Assembly (NCBI GenBank): GCA_016180275.1
Contig: JACPBN010000086.1
Coordinates: 1-19,463 of the forward strand
DNA from: Candidatus Woesearchaeota archaeon
Lineage (GTDB): Archaea > Nanobdellota > Nanobdellia > Woesearchaeales > UBA10200
DNA length: 19,463 nt
Direction: 5' to 3'
Positions 1-9,600 of this stretch are shown one piece after another; position 1 is the first letter of the stretch, and every line of letters starts with the position of its first letter. The notes beneath the pieces were generated by a model. That model saw nothing but the letters and a program-made list of their open reading frames with translations. It was not told where the DNA came from and made no database searches. Made by a program: the position numbers and the translations under genes.

Positions 1-80
1 AAAGCTACATATGCGGATCCCAGGATAGCTCCAGCTATACCTATCCTCCTCAATACCGGCTTTATTTTATCTTTAAACAT
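1..80 (-). CDS. N-terminus of an unidentified membrane or exported protein (partial)
   Basis: The reverse strand opens with ATG at 80-78 and stays open to the window edge for about 26 codons. The peptide begins MFKDKIKPVLRRIGIAGAIL, so a short basic stretch with an Arg pair is followed by a Gly/Ala-rich hydrophobic run. That is the shape of a signal peptide or a first membrane helix; the Arg pair resembles a Tat motif only weakly. A TATA box about 30 bp upstream places the transcript start almost on the ATG, which suggests a leaderless mRNA. An ATG 12 bases upstream in the same frame meets a stop after two codons. Too little is present to name a family. Confidence 0.5.
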   Translation of the reverse strand, partial: MFKDKIKPVLRRIGIAGAILGSAYVA

Positions 81-103
81 TGTTCAAGTCATTTTATGAT
101 TGC

Positions 104-115
104 AATTATATATGT
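104..115 (-). promoter_or_regulatory. TATA box for the partial minus-strand gene
   Basis: Read on the minus strand this is CATATATAAT, a good archaeal BoxA, centred about 30 bp before the ATG at 80. The predicted start near 82 implies a nearly leaderless transcript. Confidence 0.4.
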
Positions 116-459
116 GGAAAAGAGAGCTCATTCATAAATCTTTTGTTATTTGGAAGTGACAATGTAGGTTTTAACCGCACCGAAATTAACTGATGTAAAT
201 GTCGGATTTCCACCATTCTAATAATGGTGGTTCATTATGAATTTGAAAAAGATTTTGCCAAAGGGATTTCTACAAAAGAGATTAACAGATACCTTAAAAT
301 TAAGAAAAAATGATTCTTCTGCCTCTTGTACAAACACAAGAAGGATGTGACAGGCCTCATTCCACAGATATGCTCAGAAATTGGAGATTTCTGGCACTCA
401 AAAATCCTTGATTTTTGTTGAATCAGTTGGTATTCGCCCTACGATTTTATAAAAATAAG
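116..459. other. Gene-free stretch with a perfect hairpin and a possible decayed reading frame
   Basis: No intact gene is visible. At 210-230 CCACCATT and AATGGTGG form a perfect 8-bp stem around a 5-base loop. Just after it, one plus-strand frame reads EFEKDFAKGISTKEINRYLK, then a stop, then further protein-like sequence (DVTGLIPQICSEIGDFW) before another stop. This may be the debris of a gene, perhaps a mobile-element gene, but no family was recognised. Confidence 0.3.
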
Positions 460-715
460 GTATTTGTTTAGCTCAAAAAAAGCAGTTGAGGCTGCCAATG
501 TTTGACGAACACAAATCAAATAATCCTGCTAAGAATGGTCGGGCAGTCGCAAGTGAGTAAGCATGCTAATAGTCACAAAGAAAGGCTAAGTTGATAAGCA
601 AAAGACTGAACCCAGAGTAGAGGAGACACAACTTATCAAAATATCTTGCTAGTGAGCGTGCCTTGAAGGAGGTGTAACTAGGATAAGATTCAAAGCAAAA
701 TAAGTGAATAAAATA
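460..715 (+). repeat. Interspersed repeat, copy 1
   Basis: Begins with GTATTTGTTTAGCT (460-473), identical to the start of the copies at 1053 and 19367. It continues with GACGAACACAAATC (504-517), CCTGCTAAG, GGGCAGTCGC, GAGTAAGC, GTCACAAAGA and GTAGAGGA...CACAACTTATCAA, all found in the same order in the copy at 14350. The central segment from GGGC to TAGAGG is 83 bases here and 84 there, about 70% alike by eye. TTGATAAG (591-598) pairs perfectly with CTTATCAA (632-639). The outer arm that should pair with GACGAACAC is GTGAGCGTG at 652-660 (6 of 9 positions), so this copy's hairpin has partly decayed. The right edge is approximate. Confidence 0.75.
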
Positions 716-757
716 AAAAATCTCAACGCCAAAAAAAATCTAAATAAGATTCTGACA

Positions 758-886
758 TTACGGCGGCTCAGAAAGCGCATCAGTAATATAATGCAGGTAA
801 TCCTCATCAAGCTTCTCTTTATTCTTGTTTTTCTCAATAAAAGATTTGTCTAAGTAGATTTTAATGGCTATCATGTCCATGCTCAT
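758..886 (-). CDS. Possible small protein of 42 residues, unknown
   Basis: The minus-strand frame starts at ATG 886-884, begins MSMDMIAIKIYLDKSFIEKN and ends LSEPP before TAA. It is rich in Lys, Glu and Asp with spaced hydrophobics, and looks soluble and helical. A Shine-Dalgarno-like GAGGGT lies four to five bases before the ATG, and a TATA box (GGATATAAAC) lies about 40 bp upstream, so promoter, leader and ribosome site are spaced as in other genes of the window. No family is recognised. It lies between two repeat copies, so it may also be a truncated remnant of a longer gene. Confidence 0.4.
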   Translation of the reverse strand: MSMDMIAIKIYLDKSFIEKNKNKEKLDEDYLHYITDALSEPP

Positions 887-920
887 TTTGACCCTCTCGA
901 GTTTCTCTGTTCTTTATGTC

Positions 921-931
921 TGTTTATATCC
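921..931 (-). promoter_or_regulatory. TATA box for the small minus-strand gene
   Basis: Minus-strand GGATATAAACA. A start about 27 bp downstream, near 899, gives a leader of about 13 bases that just contains the GAGGGT ribosome site. Confidence 0.35.
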
Positions 932-1052
932 TATGTGTCTCACTCAAATATTAATAAGAATGAAAATTATAATAAACTAGTGTATGTGAAGAATGGTTGT
1001 ATATACCCTGCGCAACAAAGCCACCGCTTTAACTTTTATTTTGCCTATTTTT

Positions 1053-1312
1053 GTATTTGTTTAGCTTGTGTTATAAAATCCTATAAAGCAGTGGCGACTA
1101 CCGACGAACACTCGTTATGATGATGAAAAAGTTGCTCCTCCTCTACATTGTGTTTAGCAAATGTGAGAATAGAAAAGCATTGCGTGTTGAGTTACTTGAT
1201 GTTTAACTAGATAGCATCGCCCGTCGCAACTTAGCAGGGTTATTGTGGATTTGTGTTCGTCAAAAATGGCAGTCGCCACCGCTTTTGATGTTATTGTAGC
1301 TAAACAAATGCC
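1053..1312 (-). repeat. Interspersed repeat, copy 2, complete with long terminal inverted repeats
   Basis: About 260 bp whose two ends are inverted copies of each other over about 60 bp. Left arm: GTATTTGTTTAGCT at 1053, then GCAGTGGCGACTACC and GACGAACAC up to 1111. Right arm: GTGTTCGTC at 1253-1261, then GGCAGTCGCCACCGC and AGCTAAACAAATGCC to 1312. Read on the minus strand the interior matches copies 1 and 4 in order: CCTGCTAAG, GGGC, then GTAGAGGAGGAGCAACTT and CGAGTGTTCGTC, with 83 bases from GGGC to TAGAGG. Read this way the hairpin has a 9-bp inner helix, a one-sided ATTTTT bulge and a 15-bp outer helix with two mismatches. The flanks 887-1052 and 1313-1409 hold no other gene; AAGCCACCGCTTTAAC at 1018-1033 looks like a further inverted fragment of the repeat. 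Confidence 0.8.
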
Positions 1313-1333
1313 TGTTTTTTACTTATTTTTCAA

Positions 1334-1349
1334 CCCAAAAGTATTTAAA
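1334..1349 (+). promoter_or_regulatory. Promoter of the surface-protein block
   Basis: CCCAAAAG followed by TATTTAAA is BRE-like plus BoxA. The predicted start near 1370 lies downstream of the TTG at 1365 and upstream of the ATG at 1410, which argues for the ATG as the real start of the next gene. Confidence 0.5.
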
Positions 1350-1409
1350 CTCTAAATCATCTTATTGGCGTTATTAAAGTATTATTTATTGAAGTGGGAA
1401 ATATTTAAA

Positions 1410-3467
1410 ATGTTTGAAAAAAGAGGTCAGATTGCCCTATTTGTAATACTAGGCATAATTATATTACTGATGACTAGCATTGGTTTCTGGTTTTATGAGC
1501 AGAGAATGGCTGTTCAGCAGCGTGATATTCCTCAGGATATTGCCCAGATAGTAACTTTTGTCGAGGATTGTTTGCAGGAGTACGGCACTAAAGCAGTAAG
1601 AATACTTGGACAGCAAGGCGGTTATATTCAGCTGCCAAGAAAGATTGATCAAAATCCCTGGGCATATATTGAAAGATTGCCTGATTCTGAGATAAAAGAG
1701 CCTTATTGGTATTATGACGGTGAAAATTTGTATCCTGAGAACCTCCAGGTTCTGGAAAAGCAGATTAATGATTACATTAATGGAAATCTGCATAACTGCA
1801 TTAGAAACTTCAGTGCATTTACAGATAAGTTTGAGATAAAGGAGATGCCCAGGGGGCAAGATACTGCAAATAAAATAAAAACAACAGCAGAGCTGACTAA
1901 TAATGATGTAGTAATTAAAATTAGCTACCCATTGCAGATAAAAAACAAAGGCGTTGATAGCATTAAAGAATTTTCTGAGTTTATAGTCCATATCCCGGCA
2001 AAAGTAAAAAAAGCCTATGAGCTTGCTGTTCAGGTTATGGACAGGGAAAACCAAGATAAATTTCTGGAAGATGCAACCATAAATTTGATGGTAGTAGATA
2101 AAAAGATTCCATTTTCAGACATGGCATTCAAATGCGGAAAATTATCATGGCAGTTAGACGGCCCTGACAGCATATCAGAAAACTTAAAAGAAACTCTTTT
2201 TTGGAACATGCCTAGGATAAGAGTCAAAGACACTGACCATAAGCCATTTAAAGCAAAATTAAAGGAATACACTAAATATGATAAATTTGATGATCTCCGG
2301 ACAGTAGATGTCATTGGGCTTTTATACAATAACGCAGATGCAATCCCCTCTGATATGCCGCCGGATATTTACGAATACAAGCATCTGTACTGGGATGTTA
2401 TTTCTGCTAACAGGAAGACTGAATATAAAAATGGCTACAAAGATCTGCAAGTCAATCTAAACTTTGACAGATCCTGGCCAATAGAGATTAATGCCCGCCC
2501 AAGCAAAAACAGAAAGCTTGTTTCAAATTCAGGCAAAGGCCATCAAAAATTTCTTAGTTTTATGTGCATAAATGTTTATCATTTTACCTATGATGCTGCA
2601 TTCCCTGTTGAGGTAAATGTATTTGACAGCAGCGCATTCAATGGGGAAGGCTTTAACTTTAGATTTATTACACCGGTATTAATTGATCATAATCAGCCAA
2701 ATAGAGAATCAGTATTTAAGATTGGATTTACAACAAGAGAACGAAGTGAGGAATTTTGTGACCAGCTGGATTATTCAAAGGAATATAGGCTGCAGGCTCG
2801 CGACAAAGCAGATAATTCTGTTATAAATACAGCTGTCAACTTTACATTTGCCTGTGGAAGATTTGAATGTCCGTTAGGGACTGCAACACTTGAAAATTTA
2901 TATACATTAGCTACCTATCTGCCAAAAAACTGCAGGCCTGGAACTATAATCGCAGAAGCTGATGAATATTATAAAGCTGAGTCTGTGATAACTCCGACTG
3001 ACCCAATGCTTGTTAAGCTTGCGCCGCTAAAGCCAATGCTGATAACCATTTCCAGAAGAGAAAGCACTAATATTGATAAAGATACTTTGCCAAGTCAGGA
3101 TCAGGAAGTTACAATACAGCTATATTCAGAACAGCTTGATTATAATTGGATTACTGTGGTAAATGCAACGCATACAGTCTCTGATTCAACTCGTGGCCAT
3201 ATTGAGCTGCCGGCCATAGACACCAGCTATGATGTAAATGTAATGTTAGTGCAGCCTAATGCGTTTGGCCAGAAAATAGTTGTTGGCGGCTATAAAAACG
3301 AAAACTGGACCCTAAAAGCAAGTGATTTATTAAAATCAAATGATTTGCTGATAAAAGTATATGAACAAGTGCCATTCCCGGTCACTGAGAAAGATCAGTT
3401 TTTAATATTTACTGAGTTAGACAAAGAAGAGATTAAACAAAAATTGTTGCCTGTAGTAAGAAGATAA
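1410..3467 (+). CDS. Membrane-anchored exoprotein with class III-like (pilin-type) N-terminus
   Basis: 685 residues from the ATG; the frame can be extended to a TTG at 1365, but that would precede the predicted transcript start. The N-terminus MFEKRGQIALFVILGIIILL has the K-R-G-Q, then hydrophobic run, of archaeal pilin-like (class III) signal sequences, giving one membrane helix at about residues 8-28. The rest is hydrophilic and presumably outside the cell. After the anchor comes a region with VEDCLQEYG...LGQQGGYIQLP, a signature I recall from conserved uncharacterised proteins of Woesearchaeota-like archaea; the later part looks beta-rich, with two Cys pairs (CGRFEC and CRPG). No catalytic motif was seen. 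The gene is followed at 140 bp by the giant surface protein and probably belongs to the same surface system. Attachment or pilus-related roles are inference only. Confidence 0.75.
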   Translation: MFEKRGQIALFVILGIIILLMTSIGFWFYEQRMAVQQRDIPQDIAQIVTFVEDCLQEYGTKAVRILGQQGGYIQLPRKIDQNPWAYIERLPDSEIKEPYWYYDGENLYPENLQVLEKQINDYINGNLHNCIRNFSAFTDKFEIKEMPRGQDTANKIKTTAELTNNDVVIKISYPLQIKNKGVDSIKEFSEFIVHIPAKVKKAYELAVQVMDRENQDKFLEDATINLMVVDKKIPFSDMAFKCGKLSWQLDGPDSISENLKETLFWNMPRIRVKDTDHKPFKAKLKEYTKYDKFDDLRTVDVIGLLYNNADAIPSDMPPDIYEYKHLYWDVISANRKTEYKNGYKDLQVNLNFDRSWPIEINARPSKNRKLVSNSGKGHQKFLSFMCINVYHFTYDAAFPVEVNVFDSSAFNGEGFNFRFITPVLIDHNQPNRESVFKIGFTTRERSEEFCDQLDYSKEYRLQARDKADNSVINTAVNFTFACGRFECPLGTATLENLYTLATYLPKNCRPGTIIAEADEYYKAESVITPTDPMLVKLAPLKPMLITISRRESTNIDKDTLPSQDQEVTIQLYSEQLDYNWITVVNATHTVSDSTRGHIELPAIDTSYDVNVMLVQPNAFGQKIVVGGYKNENWTLKASDLLKSNDLLIKVYEQVPFPVTEKDQFLIFTELDKEEIKQKLLPVVRR

Positions 3468-3508
3468 AAATCAGGTGAAATTAATATTTTAAGCAGATAA
3501 ATGGGCAG

Positions 3509-3550
3509 TATATCAAAACTATAGAATAATATATCAAAACTATAGAATAA
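3509..3550 (+). repeat. Perfect 21-bp tandem duplication
   Basis: TATATCAAAACTATAGAATA plus one A occurs twice in a row without mismatch (3509-3529, 3530-3550) and is followed by a further TATA. It lies in the 140-bp gap just upstream of the giant gene's promoter-like TATAAATATA. Confidence 0.9.
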
Positions 3551-3560
3551 TATAAATATA
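3551..3560 (+). promoter_or_regulatory. Possible TATA box for the giant surface protein
   Basis: TATAAATATA directly after the 21-bp duplication. A start near 3584 would leave a leader of about 24 bases containing AGAGG at 3599-3603, four bases before the ATG. The region is so AT-rich that chance is a real alternative. Confidence 0.35.
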
Positions 3561-3607
3561 GCATAAGTAAAGATTATATTTTAGCTAAAGTTAACAAAAG
3601 AGGCGTT

Positions 3608-6600
3608 ATGGATATAAAGCAGATATGTGGTAAATTAAGAATTAATAAATTAAAAGACTTGAATAATTACGTTTACTGTGAGCAGCTTATTGCTGTCTTC
3701 CTGATCTGTTTAATAGTGTTGCTGCCAGTTTCTTTTGTAGACGCTTTTTCCATCAAATATACGGCCGGGAAAGACAATGTCGTATTTAATGTAGATACTG
3801 ATCAAGAAACTAAAATTAATATTCGCTATAATGAGCACTCTAAACCGGATCCTGTTATAAAGGAAACTGATAACGCATTAAGCAAGAAACATTCTGTTAC
3901 ATTAACTCAGTTGATAAAACCACAGACTTCTTACAATTATTTCGTTGAGATTGTTGCTGCGAATAACCAGGTTATTCCAACTCAGCCTGGGAGCTTTATT
4001 ACATTAGACAATGTGGACCCATTGCCAATAACAGGGCTTAAAAGCGAATCAGTTACCAGCAGTTCAGTAAAATTAACTTGGGACAGTGTAACACCTGCCG
4101 CAAAAACTGGTCTGCCAAGAGACAATGATTTTGATAAATACCTTATATACAGAGATGATAATAAGATAGGTGAAGCAACTACTAATGAATATGCAGACAT
4201 GAATCTGGCTGCTTCTACAGCCTACACATATAGGGTGCAGGAAAGAGACCGCGGCTTAAATGTCGGCCCAAGTTCTTTGTCTTTGGAGGTAACTACATTA
4301 GACCCTGACATAACTTCGCCAAAAATTTCTGATCCAAAAATACTTGCGCTGACAGATACTTCTGCCAGTATTGAAGTTGCAGCAGATGAAGAGTTTAACC
4401 TCAGTTTATCTTACGGCACGCTTCCTCAAAATTATGATAAAGGCCAGGATATTTCTGTATTTAAAAAACAGCAGGTTGTAAGCCTAATCAACCTGATAAA
4501 AAACCAGGCATATTTCTATTCTGTAAAAGTTTGCGATAGTCCTGGAAATTGTTTTGTGTCAGATGAGTTTAATTTCATTGCCGGAAGTGATGTGACTCCG
4601 CCGGTAATAAACGCAGTCATACCAAGATATGCTAATGAATTTGATTTTCAGGTAATTGGCACAACAGAGGCATTCACAAGTGTTGAATTATATGTAAACG
4701 ATCAGCTGACTTCCAGGAAAGGCAGTAATTCGCCAAATCAGGATTTTTCTCTGCGGGCAGTAAATTTACGGGAGAACAGGGTTAACAGGCTAAAATTAGT
4801 GGCAGAAGATCTTGCCGGAAATAAAGCCCAGTTAGAAGGTGAGGTAGAAGTTGATGATAAGTCTCCTGAAGTTAACCTGACAACTAGAATTACTCCTCCG
4901 CTGCAGGCTGGACAGTCATCACAGGCAAATGCTGCATCGGAAGTAATCATTGAAGGCCTTCCTTCAAAACTTGCAAGAAATGAGCTTGAGATAGACGGTT
5001 TTGTTAATGAGCCGGTCACAATAACATATTCTACTTCAGACATTAATGAAAAACCTGTTCAAGTAACAAATTTAAATGTCACTAAGATAGAAGCTAACTC
5101 AATAACATTAACATGGGATAAGGTAATTAATGTAGAGAAATATGTAATTTACAGGGCAAGCTCACCAAACATTCCAATTGCAGTTGTAAGCACACAGTAT
5201 TTTAAAGATGATAATGTAAAGTCCGGGACAACATACAAATATCAGGTTGCTGCTTTAAGGAATAACGGCATTTTAGGGGAATCTTCAAAACAGTACATTG
5301 CAAAGACTTTATTAGCAGATGGCAAATCCGGAGAAGGCAATGATGCAGTTAATGAAGTTAACATCTCAAATTTTGCTGCATTACAGGAAACTCAGGCATT
5401 AGAAGCTACTGGCCCATTTAAACTGTTATTGCAGCTAAAAGAAGGCAAAAATTCTGTAACTATTGCATTTGCAGACAAAGCAAATAATAAAGTTGAATTT
5501 AAGAAAGAGATATTTGTAGATACAATTCCTCCTGTCATACTTGATCCGACTGATTTAAGATTTTATTCGCCAAGTTATTCGCCGGCTGTTGAGATAAAAG
5601 GCAAGGTTGATACGCCGGGAGCAACAGTCATGATATTGGTCAATGGCAAATGCTCCGGAAAAGCCATTCCTTCCAGCTTGTCTGGAATTTTATTCAAAAT
5701 AACAACTGATTACAAATGTAAGGTAACCGCAGATAACCAGGGAAATTTTAAGATGAATATAGAGCTGGATAAGACAGGGTTCTCGCCTGATACTAAGCCA
5801 TTAAATCTTTCCAGGCAGGGTTTTGGGAAAGGAGAATTTGGCGGAAAAGCAGAAGCCGGCGCTGGCACAAAATATCGGGATTATCAGTTTGACCCAAAAA
5901 TATTTACCAGAAACGAAGTCAGGATTATAGCAATAGATGAAAATGGGCTGCAAAGCCAGGAAATAAAAGATTTTATTGAGTATAGGGCATGCGGAGAAAG
6001 CGGTGCATGGCAGATAGATATTCCTGCAACAGAATTTACTCCAACAATAGTTTATTCTGAGCACTTGATAAGAGGGTTTGCGCAGTTTGGATTTAACATG
6101 TATTTCAAATACCAGGGTGCTGGCGATCCAAAAGAAGCAAGGCTATTAGGCGAGCCAAGAATTACTGAGCTTGAGCTTAGTGAAGCTGACCAGAAAAATT
6201 TCGGACATAGCCAACTGCTTACTTCTCCGCAAACTACATGGAGCGATGATTATAAGACAGGCCATGCTTTATACACATTGGCAAAATGGACAAAAAGTGA
6301 GAAAGAATTGAAGAAAGTCAAGAAGCTAAAGTTGCCAATAATGATTGAGTTTGATTACACGCAGGATATTTTTGGTGAGCAAAGGCGCGCTACACAAAAA
6401 ACATGCGTTGATATAACGAGCTTGGGCCTAGAGCATCGCTTGGATGTCGAAGGGAAAATTCCAGAAGCATTTTTGAATGATGCAATTGGAGCAATCGACC
6501 AGACATTAGAAGTCATCAACCAGATTCTTGAGCCATTGCAAAAACTGCAAGTATTATTATTGTTTAGCTGCCTAGGAAGCTGGATTGTATTATGGGTTTG

Positions 6601-9600
6601 GAATGTAGTGTATGTTAGATGGAGTTGTATTGGTGTCTGGGACAGTGCGCGCGGCTCACTTGCAATCGAAGAAAACTGGCCGGGACAAGATGAAAAGTTT
6701 CCTACATGTGAAAAAGGAGAGGATAAAAAAGCTCTCTCTACAGAAGATAAATCAACATGTACAAGCTGTGTGCAAAAATTAAAGAAATTCAGAACTTGGG
6801 ACATGAGAATGCATTTATTGTGCGACAGGATATTCTGCCCAAGTGTTCCAGATCTTAATATGCACAAGCGCATAACAAGAGATGTATATTTGGCAGGTAT
6901 TGGCGGCAAACAAAATGCATGCGAAGGCAGGACAGAAGATTTCTATTTCAAAAGCACAGAGAAAGTTCTTCAGGAGGGGGCAAATAAGCTTGGCGAAGTT
7001 GGAAGATTGTTTAATTATGACACTGAATTAAAAGACCCGTGCAAAGTTGAGTACCAGAGAAATTGGGAAAATGCATGCTTACTGATGGATGAATGGAAAG
7101 AAGCAACAACTGATCCAGACAAAAAAGATGCATTTGGCAAGGTCTTCAGCGCAGTTGCAGACATGTGCAAGCCAAAGCCCGAGCAAAAAGAAAAACTTGT
7201 GAGGCAGAAGACAAGAGACAAAGATGGCAATGAAAAATACCAAGAATTCATCTCAAGAGACGGAAGATTCTATGAAAGCACTGAAAGCATTGAGGTGCAA
7301 GAAGGCCCTGCATCTCAAGAAAAGAAGAAAGGGGTAGTTACCATAGGTGAAGGCACCACTACTAAAAGATATAGTATAAAAGAAGAGAAGCCATTAAGTT
7401 TAGGATATGATCGTGAGGGGAAATCTACGGGCAGATTATTTGTTGACAAAAATAACGACGGAGAGATAAGTGACGATGAGATTTATAAAGATACAAATAA
7501 CAATGGTAAGATAGATGATAACGAAGCAAGAGCTACTAATTATTTAGATGGTAAAGGAGAAAGCATTGATGTCTCAAATAACAAAGCACTCCAAGATGAA
7601 TTTGAGCCTCCTGGAGATTATATTGCTGATCCAACTTCAGGCATAATAAGAGCTGCGCAATGCGTCTGCATTCCTGCATTAGTAGGATATTTAACATTAT
7701 GGAAAGGTATTTTAGATGCAGTCAAGAAATGTTTCCAAAGCGTATTAATTACAAAAAAAGCCCAGTCTGGACTCTGTAAATCTGTTCTAACTGTTTATAT
7801 TTGTGATCTGATATATGATGTAATCAGCTGCATAACAAGAAAATACTCTGCTGGCGCAGGCACCAATGTTAAGACACGAGGCATTGGAGGATTTTTTGCT
7901 GCAATGAGCGGCGCAAGCAATGATGTTCAAAACTCAGTTGTCAACCGTTATGGAGAATCTGCAATCTACAAGAATTTATTCAGCGAACGCAAATTAATAC
8001 ATGCATTATGTGTCGGGGCATTTACAGGTGATTGGGATATTGATGTGCAAAACTTCCTGCAAGGCCAGATGAAAATACCAATTACTTCAGAAGGCTGGGT
8101 GCCAACAGCAACTAGGCGCTTTATTACAGCAGATCCAAATAATGATGGCTTAGCCACATACATTTATCATATTGGCGCCGGTTTAATTGCCGGCAGTGAT
8201 GTTGACTGGAGCTTAGAGCTTATTTGCTCAAATAATAATGACTGCAACCAGGCAGATAATACTGCTGAGAGCAATGCTTGCGATTGTGCGCAAGGCTCGC
8301 GTCCAGGCGAACAGGCAATTAGAATAGATGGCGGAAGGATAAGAGCCGGAGACAGTATCGGCGGCACAGATGAGCAGGGCGATCGTTACATACCGTTAAC
8401 CCAGCGCATAAGATATGATAAGGTAAGATTACGCTGGAGTTATAAAGATAACAATGGCAAAATACAGACAGATGAAGTAGTTAATCCAATTATATTTACT
8501 GGCGGCACACCGCCTGTTAATTGCAAGTTTGATGCTGCAGAAGCAAGCTTTAATTGCGGTGCAGCAGTTGGAGAGCTTGGCACCTTCAAATTTGCTGAAA
8601 AGCCAAGGCCAAAAAAACAGCTTTATACTGTTAACGATCAGATAAAATTAGACGCCCAGATAATAAAGAAGAGCCCTAACTACCAGATAGGCAAAGAAGA
8701 TGCAAGAATTGCCGGATTAGTTGGAGTGCAGACATCTGCAAAAACAGACCCTAAAAAACAGATTCCTAAATGGGTTGTAGTTAGCTTATACAATCAGCAT
8801 AATTCGCCTGTAAATATATTACGCGGAGCTTCTTCAGAGCCAGTGCAAAAAATTTTGGAGAGAGACGGAACATACAGCACAGATGCCCAAGCGACTGGCG
8901 CAGAAACAGACGGATTAAAAATAGATTGGCTGCTGCCAGATGGCTTTAAAATAGAGGAAAGAGATTTCTTAAAGTTGGTAGGCACGGGAAGTGTAAGCAC
9001 AAAGCCTGTGAAAGATGCCACTAATCCCAATCCACCTAAAAGAGAATTGCAAATATCTGTTCAGCCTCCTATAAGAGGAGATACTGCAGAGAAAGCAATA
9101 TTGGTTATAGCTGAGAAAAAAGAAGGTAAAAATATCTGCTCAACGAAAAGAATCACATCATATACAGCTGATACTGCTGCACAAGGCTCAAGGCATATTA
9201 TAGTGCAAGAGGTTGAGGACACAACTATTGACTCAAGAGATTGCAAAAAAGGAACAGTATTAAGGGCAGATTTAGGCGGAAACCTAATTGTTGTGATTGG
9301 AGAGGTAACAGACGATGACTTTAAGTCTAAGGCGCAATATGCAGTAATATATACACCAGCTACTTCTGATGCAAGTGCAAAAGATTCTGCCTGCACTACA
9401 GGTGAGAAAGTTCAATGGCGCTTAGAAATGGCATTGCATCATGGATTAAAAGAAAATGAAAACCTTGACTGGAGCGCAACTAACTTTAAGACAGGAACAC
9501 CTGGTGAAATCGCACAATCAAAAGGCCAAGTACAAGCTTACCGCGGCAATGACGCAATAATGATAGATGTTGTCTGCAACCAAAATGCTGGAGTTACAGC

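Noticed and set aside
649..837. 62-codon minus-strand frame rich in Arg and Phe
   Set aside because: It overlaps the better-supported small gene in another frame and runs into repeat copy 1; it looks like AT-rich noise.
935..1120. 61-codon plus-strand frame
   Set aside because: It has no ribosome site, its second half is the left arm of the repeat at 1053-1312, and its composition is not protein-like.
460..1312. Integron attC site or CRISPR array
   Set aside because: The bulged hairpins suggest attC, but the length, the lack of GTTRRRY/RYYYAAC boxes in the right places and the lack of an integrase gene argue against it. There is no regular repeat-spacer pattern for CRISPR.
1365..1409. TTG start giving 15 more residues to the exoprotein
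   Set aside because: It would lie upstream of the predicted transcript start and in front of the pilin-like KRGQ signal, spoiling it.
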